Shown here piece after piece: positions 8,624 to 12,815 of a stretch of DNA of 12,815 nt. The position numbers and the translations under genes are program-made. The first letter of the stretch is position 1, and the number at the start of each line of letters is the position of its first letter. The notes below the pieces were generated by a model, which made no database searches, was not told where the DNA came from, and saw nothing but the letters and a program-made list of their open reading frames with translations. Source of the DNA: Larix sibirica (lineage: Eukaryota; Streptophyta; Pinopsida; Pinales; Pinaceae); NCBI GenBank assembly GCA_004151065.3, contig NWUY0300055819.1:5072-17886 (forward strand), read 5' to 3'.

Positions 8624-8815
8624 TGGCAGTGGTTTGCTAATCATGCTTTTCCATATAATCTGTTAGTAAACATAGATGAGAAATAGACCAAGTCGATAAA
8701 TGTGGAGGGATTCTGCTTCGAATCAAAGTTTTAGGCAGGACCATGTAAGAGAGTACTCATCCACGACAGTGGGAAATGGAAGTCTGCAGGCCGCCGAATG
8801 CCCACAATAATGACC
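8624..8815 (+). other. RNBS-C and GLPL remnants
   Basis: WQWFANHAFPYN (8624-8659) matches the segment that follows RNBS-B in conifer-type NLRs. A frameshift follows. KCGGILLRIKVLGRTM (8698-8745) then corresponds to the GLPL motif region, with the core GLPLA degraded to GILLR, and a stop comes directly after. ESTHPRQWEMEV continues in the same frame. Confidence 0.7.
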
Positions 8816-8879
8816 GTTAATCATTTTCATCTCTATGTTTTCCTTAGAGTTAAGCTGCACTTGGCAACTGCAACATTGA

Positions 8880-9058
8880 TCTGCAATTGTATTTCCTATA
8901 GGTTGCTGCTGCCTTCGTGGTCAGTGAAACTGTTTATACTTTATTCCAAGTTTGGTGTGATTCCGTTGTGGATAGAAGGGTTGTTTGCAAGGAAGAACAG
9001 CTACAAGATGATTAACCTTCAAGCTACAGCCCATTTGAGATTGAAAGCATTTACTTAG
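8880..9058 (+). other. Probable winged-helix (ARC2) remnant
   Basis: The frame that ends at 9058 contains PLWIEGLFARKNSYKMINL, which resembles the LWIAEGL segment of the winged-helix part of NB-ARC. Upstream residues are rich in Leu and Phe but do not align clearly. No MHD motif is visible. The frame is also open upstream to about 8798, but that part looks non-coding. Confidence 0.5.
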
Positions 9059-9121
9059 ACCTTTTAGCCTGAGGCTAAGAGGTCTGCCCATGAAAAGCTA
9101 CTTGCAACTCTTACAAATCTG

Positions 9122-9247
9122 GTAAGCTTCCAAATCCAAGCTTTTAATAGGTCCAGCATCAGATAATTATCTTTTGGTTTTCACAAGTTGATATCCCATG
9201 TATCTTAAGCTTAACTTCGGTAAATATTTGCAATGTCTGCCTCTCAG
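9122..9247 (+). other. Possible intron before the LRR region
   Basis: GTAAGC at 9122 and TGTCTGCCTCTCAG ending at 9247 fit plant splice sites around a 126-base AT-rich stretch. The segment before the donor reads EAKRSAHEKLLATLTNL and the segment after the acceptor reads HLNPYVFEVLANLL. In a pseudogene this would be a relic of the ancestral intron. Confidence 0.35.
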
Positions 9248-9788
9248 CATCTCAACCCTTATGTATTTGAAGTGCTTGCAAATTTATTAATACAGCAATT
9301 TGAGAAAGAGGAAATGAAAAAAGTGGCTTCCATTAATGATTTGGGCAGCCTAACCCATCTAGAGAAGTTATACCTGGAAAACAATGACCTGGGAAACGAT
9401 GGAAAAATGGAAACACTCCACTTGGCACTCATGATGATGGAAAGTCTACACCATGACATGGCTGAAAAGACTTAAGTGTCACTTGACATTCAATGTTCTC
9501 ACCTCTTTAAAAGGGAGAGCATTTTTTAAATTGTTGCAATAGAAATCTTTGAATATCCTCTGTTGAACAACTTTCCCACGGGATCCAACAACATAGGGGC
9601 TTTTTCTTTGTTGAAGACATTTCACTGGATTAGTCAGATAAGCTAGAATCCAGTTGCTTATAGTGAAGACGGGTGCCATGTCTTTATTTAAAAATGAGAG
9701 TGTAAAGTTATTTAATGGTATTGGAGAATTTAGAGAGAATGAAAGTGTAAATTTATTTAATGGTATTGGAGAATTTAGAGAGGCTTAA
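9248..9788 (+). other. Leucine-rich repeat remnants
   Basis: SINDLGSLTHLEKLYLENND (about 9327-9390) is a clear plant LRR. After a frame break, EIFEYPLLNNFPTG and NIGAFSLLKTFHW (9542-9627) match the GAFP-type LRR of NBS-LRR proteins. In a third frame TGAMSLF (from about 9672) leads into two copies of a 15-residue unit ending in FNGIGEFRE. The frame closes at TAA 9786-9788, which may be close to the old stop. Confidence 0.7.
9693..9782 (+). repeat. 45-bp perfect-period duplication in the LRR
   Basis: Two nearly identical 45-bp units (9693-9737 and 9738-9782) share TTTAATGGTATTGGAGAATT. They keep the reading frame and encode ESVKLFNGIGEFREN and ESVNLFNGIGEFREA. The close identity suggests a recent event compared with the decay of the rest of the gene. 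Confidence 0.85.
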
Positions 9789-10383
9789 ACAATGTTTACC
9801 ATAGACACCAAGAATCAAAGGGAAGGTTGACTTTATGGTGAATTTTGGTACAGGCCTTTTCCTTTATGATTAAAACAAAAGCTAAAAATTTCCATAATTT
9901 TTGTTTTCATCATGATGATCTTTATACCATCCAAGTCAAAAAATACCATTGTTCTTGAAATTTCAAAGTTTTATTCAAGATACTTACTAGTTGATTCTTT
10001 GTAACATATTATTGTTGATTCTTTGTAATATATTGTTTTTAATTTCTTTGGGATAAGACTTAGAAGCAAAATCAGTTCAAGAATCCTTGTGATAACATCA
10101 AATTCAAAAAATTTGCATGTTTTCCATCTATAGTTACATTGGCAGATGTTTCTTTCATATGTTATATTTCCCTCATTTTAATTTTGCTCCTTTGCTGCTA
10201 CAGGACTTGAAATTTACCACAAATTAATTTTACTAAATCTGTAGTAAACAATTTATTATGTAAAAACTTAATTAAAATTAAAAAAAAAAAAATTTAACGA
10301 CATTTCTTATATTTTAGTTGGAGTCTGGACTTATATTTTAAAATTTTTAAAATTTATTTCATAGACAAAATGTAATCTCTAAA
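9789..10383. other. AT-rich spacer without a gene
   Basis: No supportable gene is present. It contains a 24-bp tandem pair at 9990-10013 and 10014-10037 (GTTGATTCTTTGTAA in both) and an A-run near 10278. It separates the NBS-LRR pseudogene from the candidate SINE. Confidence 0.6.
9990..10037. repeat. 24-bp tandem duplication
   Basis: Two adjacent 24-bp units beginning GTTGATTCTTTGTAA differ at only two positions. It is a simple local duplication in AT-rich DNA. Confidence 0.8.
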
Positions 10384-10433
10384 ATCTGTTATTTTTCTTT
10401 TTTTTCTTTGAGAGTTTTTTCTTTTTTTCCTTG

Positions 10434-10978
10434 GAAATAATTCCCAGGAAATGCTCCGCCACTTTTCCCTATTTTGAAGATGGTATACAAAGTAAGAAAT
10501 AATTCCCAGGAAATTCTGACACTTTTTCTATTTTGAAGATGGTATACAATGTAAAGCAAATAGCCCCGATTTTAAAAATGGTATGCAGTGACACTTTTCC
10601 CTATTTTGAAGAAGGTATACAATGTAAAGCAAATAACCCCTATTTTAAAAATGGTATGCAGTGTAAAGCAAATGGTATAAACTCAGTTGATGGTATACAA
10701 AGTAAGAAATAATTCCCAGGAAATTCTCTGACACTTTTCCTATTTTGAAGATGGTATACAATGTAAAGCAAATAGCCCCTATTTTAAAAATGGTATGCAG
10801 TGACACTTTTCCCTATTTTGAAGATGGTATACAATGTAAAGCAAATAAAAATATGGTATACAATGTAAAGCAAATAGCCCCTATTTTAAAAATGGAAAAA
10901 GATGGTATACAATGTAAAGCAAATAGCCCTTATTTTAAAAATGGTATGCAGTGTAAAGCAAATGGTATAAACTCAGTG
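10434..10978. repeat. Nested tandem array with higher-order structure
   Basis: A small set of modules is shuffled through about 545 bp: GAAATAATTCCCAGGAAAT at 10434, 10496 and 10706; CTATTTTGAAGA followed by GGTATACAA (GGTATAC occurs eight times, at 10482, 10541, 10614, 10692, 10753, 10826, 10855 and 10904); TGTAAAGCAAATAGCCCC; ATTTTAAAAATGGTATGCAG; and AAATGGTATAAACTCAGT at about 10670 and 10960. The stretch from 10491 repeats at 10701 with a 210-bp period. The second copy is about 80 bp longer because extra GGTATAC modules were inserted. Open frames through the array are repeat artefacts. Confidence 0.9.
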
Positions 10979-10992
10979 CGCCTGACTCCATG

Positions 10993-11070
10993 AGAATCGA
11001 ACTAGAAACTTGCACAGCACTCTAGATCAATGGCAGTGTCCTGTAACAGTAGCACCAACCTACTAAGCTA
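10993..11070 (-). promoter_or_regulatory. Internal Pol III-type A and B boxes
   Basis: On the minus strand TAGCTTAGTAGG (11070-11059) fits the A-box consensus TRGCNNARYNGG exactly. AGTTCGATTCT (11003-10993) fits the B-box core GTTCGANTC. The order and strand are correct for a tRNA-like promoter. A full tRNA cloverleaf does not fold: the arm around the B box pairs poorly, so this is not called as a tRNA gene. Confidence 0.6.
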
Positions 11071-11101
11071 ACCTTTGGGGTTAGATCTGCTATTCTTCTT
11101 T

Positions 11102-11892
11102 ATTTTTGAAAGTACACCAAAATTATCATTAAATAAACAGTTATACACTGACGATAAAGGTGATAAGACTACCGTTGATGGTTTCTATTGGTGCTAGGAT
11201 ATTATAATGAAGTTGATATGAGTTCCTCTGATTATAGCACTACTCCCTGTAAGCATGACAGCTATTTTCATGTAGATTTGTAGTTCAAGCTTACAGTCTA
11301 GTCCCTTTATAGTGATCCTCACTTTGGAATAGTGATTGCAAAATGCTCTTTCCATATATTATTACCAAATCTTTTCCTTATTATAGCTCCACCGTAGTCT
11401 TAAATGTATCCGGACCACAATCCGGTGGTGGAATTGCGGGATCAGGTGTATTGCTAACCATGCTGGCCTGCTACTGGCCGCTCTGTGCTAGTGCAATCCT
11501 ACATAATGGTTGAAACTGGGCAGAATGGTCAGCTTGTGCAGGAGGGCCAACCTATACCAGTAGTACAGAGCTGATTTGTGATTGATATGGTGGTTGTTCT
11601 GTATGAAACCTCAAACAATATAGATCTATTTTAAATCTGGATCTATCTTTTTTTTTAACAGAAATAATTGTATTTGATAGTAAAATGCTGTTACCAACAA
11701 AAATTCCAAATTTCCTGGCACTTGTAAAAAATAAAGGTTTTAAAAGCTTTTCCTAAAAGATACAGTTTCTAACTTTCTAAGCAGAATGTCTTCCTTGTAT
11801 ACATTCAATACTATGCTATTTGCGCTGTAAATGTGCACATACTGTCCTAAAAGCAAAATACAGAAGTGCATAAAAAAACAAAATAGGCATGT
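11102..11892. other. Unassigned region with a GC-richer core
   Basis: The core at about 11390-11580 is richer in G and C than anything nearby. It holds short inverted words (CCGGA and TCCGG around 11411; GGCC twice near 11466). It may be part of another old repeat. I cannot assign it to a family. Apart from the small open frame listed separately, I see no gene here. Confidence 0.4.
11343..11513 (+). CDS. Small hypothetical open frame, hydrophobic C-terminal half
   Basis: An ATG at 11343 opens a 56-codon frame ending in TGA at 11511-11513. The second half (GIAGSGVLLTMLACYWPLCA) would form a membrane-spanning helix. The first half is Tyr/Ser-rich with a short Gly-rich stretch. Frames of this size arise often by chance, no relative is recognised, and no regulatory signal supports it. 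It is recorded because the hydrophobic segment coincides with the GC-richer core. Confidence 0.12.
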   Translation: MLFPYIITKSFPYYSSTVVLNVSGPQSGGGIAGSGVLLTMLACYWPLCASAILHNG

Positions 11893-12543
11893 TCATGATT
11901 GAGCAAAAGAATGTCTACGCATATCTTGCAGATTGGTGCCCTTCTTTAACAGGCTGAAGAACAGAACAGAATCCTTGTCCATGACCTTCATATCAACAAA
12001 GCGGGAGATCTGACAGTGGCTGCATTGATTCATTTTGAGCAATTTGTCCAAATCTGCCTGTATTTCTTTGAGAGTACCTCCTTGTTCACCTAGGTTACTG
12101 TCAATATATTCCATTTTGGAATTCCATGTTAGAAGTGTCATCAGACAGCTGCCTGAGGGCGTCCAACATTTCTCCTATGTGGTCATGGACAACCTGCAAC
12201 ATGTATTTAAAATCACTCAACTCAATCCTCATGTTGCTAAACAATTCCCTCCCAGACTGCATATCCTCAATAAACCGGGTGAACGTAAGAGAAGCAACTT
12301 TCTCAACAAACCAAGAGCAATCAATTTCTTCCTTCTCAGAATGCCCTGAGTGGAGGGAGGATGAACAAGAACTTGAATTAACGCCAGCAGAATTCCCAAC
12401 AATAAAAGGCACCCCCACTTGCACTTTCAGTAGAGCTGTGCCAACAGAGACCTCCTTTACTTCAGGAAAGTTCACATTCAAACCAATATCATCAAAAAGA
12501 GAGCAGAGGTTATCCTTTGACCAACTATTTTCAGACCTTCTCT
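11893..12543 (-). pseudogene. Unrecognised coiled-coil-like coding frame, one-base frameshift
   Basis: The minus strand is open from just after a TAG at about 12543-12545 to 12101 (starting SENSWSKDNLCSLFDDIGL), then shifts by one base into a second frame that runs to TGA at 11893. The N-terminal part is followed by a Ser-rich stretch (VNSSSCSSSLHSGHSE) and a charged helical region (FIEDMQSGRELFSNMRIEL, then MLQVVHDHIGEMLDALRQL). Across the shift it continues as YIDSNLGEQGGTLKEIQADL with the same heptad-like spacing. One extra base in the T-run at 12114-12117 explains the change. The upstream stop lies in TTAG, which could be a splice acceptor, so this may be the last exon of a gene whose other exons are outside the window. 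I do not recognise the family. It could be a real gene with a sequencing error, or a pseudogene. Confidence 0.45.
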
Positions 12544-12697
12544 AACTTGGCCTTTGGCCACACATTAGCTATTAGAGATTCTTTGATCCCTAGGTCTGAC
12601 CCCCATAAAACATTGGCCCTTAGTCATTTGATGGTTAAAATTTCCACTACAAGGTGATGTTTCGTTTCCATAATACATATATTGAAGTTCGTGAAGG

Positions 12698-12729
12698 TGA
12701 ATCTCTGCAAATAAAACAGTAGAGATTCA
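12698..12729. repeat. 9-bp inverted repeat with 14-base loop
   Basis: TGAATCTCT and AGAGATTCA are perfect complements around a 14-base A-rich loop. No T-run follows in the right place for a terminator, and the stem is too short for a microRNA precursor. Confidence 0.5.
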
Positions 12730-12767
12730 TACGCAAGGGACAATCGCAATTAATTGACGGGTTCAAT

Positions 12768-12784
12768 CTACCAAATGTTGGTAG
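12768..12784. repeat. 7-bp hairpin with 3-base loop
   Basis: CTACCAA and TTGGTAG pair perfectly around ATG. One T-G wobble and one A-T pair extend the stem to nine. Function unknown. Confidence 0.5.
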
Positions 12785-12815
12785 GTGGTTCGCCGTTTGT
12801 TAGAGGGCTAGTCCA

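Larger units (their letters stand above)
7222..9788 (+). pseudogene. RPW8-type NBS-LRR disease-resistance pseudogene
   Basis: The plus strand carries, in order, an RPW8-like helical region (about 7300-7630), an NB-ARC P-loop region (7775-8038), a triplicated Walker B segment (8009-8619), an RNBS-C to GLPL region (8624-8815), a winged-helix-like region (8880-9058) and leucine-rich repeats (9248-9788). Intact relatives are intracellular immune receptors or helper receptors that switch on ADP/ATP exchange; RPW8-type ones act as helpers at membranes. This copy needs several frame changes (near 7490, 7557, 7765 and 8660-8695). It also has in-frame stops, a P-loop Gly changed to Asp and duplicated domain pieces. 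It cannot encode a normal receptor. The start is uncertain: 7222 opens the longest frame, and 7301 is an alternative. The family call is firm from order and motifs; the RPW8 subtype is less certain. Confidence 0.85.
10401..11084 (-). mobile_element. Candidate tRNA-derived SINE with expanded body
   Basis: On the minus strand a tRNA-like head at about 11078-10985 carries an A box and a B box. A body follows to about 10434, and then an A-rich stretch (T-runs on the plus strand, about 10389-10431). The whole is flanked by a 17-bp near-identical repeat. These are the parts expected of a SINE copied by target-primed reverse transcription: an RNA polymerase III promoter, a body, an A-rich tail and a target duplication. 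It is odd in length (about 680 bp, longer than usual plant SINEs of about 100-350 bp) because most of its body is a tandem array. The A-to-B spacing (about 67 bases from start to start) is also wider than in most tRNAs. It is non-autonomous and encodes no protein. It could also be a minisatellite that happens to lie next to a tRNA-like sequence. Confidence 0.5.
10384..11101. repeat. Candidate target-site duplication flanking the SINE
   Basis: ATCTGTTATTTTTCTTT at 10384-10400 and ATCTGCTATTCTTCTTT at 11085-11101 match at 15 of 17 positions, and both differences are T/C transitions. They lie exactly outside the A-rich tail and the tRNA-like head. The T-rich part makes chance similarity easier, but the shared ATCTG start and the position support a true duplication. 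Confidence 0.5.
12544..12815. other. Right-edge stretch with short hairpins, no gene
   Basis: No coding frame is supported. Three short perfect inverted repeats occur: TGGCC/GGCCA at 12548-12560, TGAATCTCT (12698-12706) with AGAGATTCA (12721-12729), and CTACCAA (12768-12774) with TTGGTAG (12778-12784). If the frame to the left is an exon, this stretch would be the intron upstream of it on the minus strand. Confidence 0.45.

Noticed and set aside
10745-10993. 82-codon plus-strand open frame with repeating YNVKQIAPILKM-type peptide
   Set aside because: It lies wholly inside the tandem array and its repeats follow the DNA modules; it switches frames between modules, so it is a by-product of the array.
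10985-11080. Functional tRNA gene on the minus strand
   Set aside because: The A and B boxes fit, but the T-arm stem pairs poorly, the A-to-B distance is too long for a standard tRNA, and no acceptor stem closes. A SINE head is the better explanation.
12126-12545. 139-codon plus-strand open frame opposite the coiled-coil frame
   Set aside because: The minus-strand reading has helical, charged heptad structure. The plus-strand one is Ser/Pro/Thr-rich with no motif and looks like an antisense shadow, although without homology data this cannot be excluded completely.

Overview
The window reads as nuclear DNA of a seed plant, most likely a gymnosperm (conifer-like). It is strongly AT-rich, gene-poor and full of decayed retroelements. 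It carries a broken NBS-LRR resistance gene with an RPW8-like N-terminal region, a type that is abundant in conifers. No bacterial gene organisation, ribosome binding sites or operons are visible. The organism call rests on recognising protein families and composition, not on a database match.

Layout. (1) About 300-3795 holds retrotransposon debris, all readable on the minus strand. In minus-strand order it contains a truncated Ty3/gypsy integrase region with its C-terminal tail (3795-2465), a pair of 57-bp-spaced repeats, a 36-bp minisatellite whose minus-strand frame gives a 12-residue Pro/Thr/Ala repeat (2179-1964), and a decayed open frame of a retroelement-associated protein family of unknown function (1270-300). 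(2) 3796-5420 is non-coding repeat DNA: a 41-bp tandem repeat and a diverged direct duplication of several hundred bases. (3) 5421-7145 is very AT-rich, with a CA/TA microsatellite and no gene that I can support. (4) 7222-9788, plus strand, is an RPW8-type NBS-LRR pseudogene. It has frameshifts, stops, a damaged P-loop, a threefold tandem duplication of the Walker B segment and a 45-bp duplication in the LRR. (5) 9789-10383 is AT-rich spacer. (6) 10384-11101 is a candidate tRNA-derived SINE on the minus strand, with A and B boxes, an A-rich tail and a 17-bp near-identical flanking repeat. Most of its body is a nested tandem array of about 545 bp. (7) 11102-11892 is mostly unassigned. (8) 11893-12543, minus strand, is a coding-like, probably coiled-coil frame broken by one extra base. 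(9) The right end holds short perfect hairpins only.

No intact gene is evident and nothing here forms a working pathway. The points of most interest are the SINE whose body appears to have become a minisatellite, the local triplication inside the NB-ARC domain, and the possibility of a gypsy element with a Pro/Thr-repeat region and an extra open frame downstream of pol.
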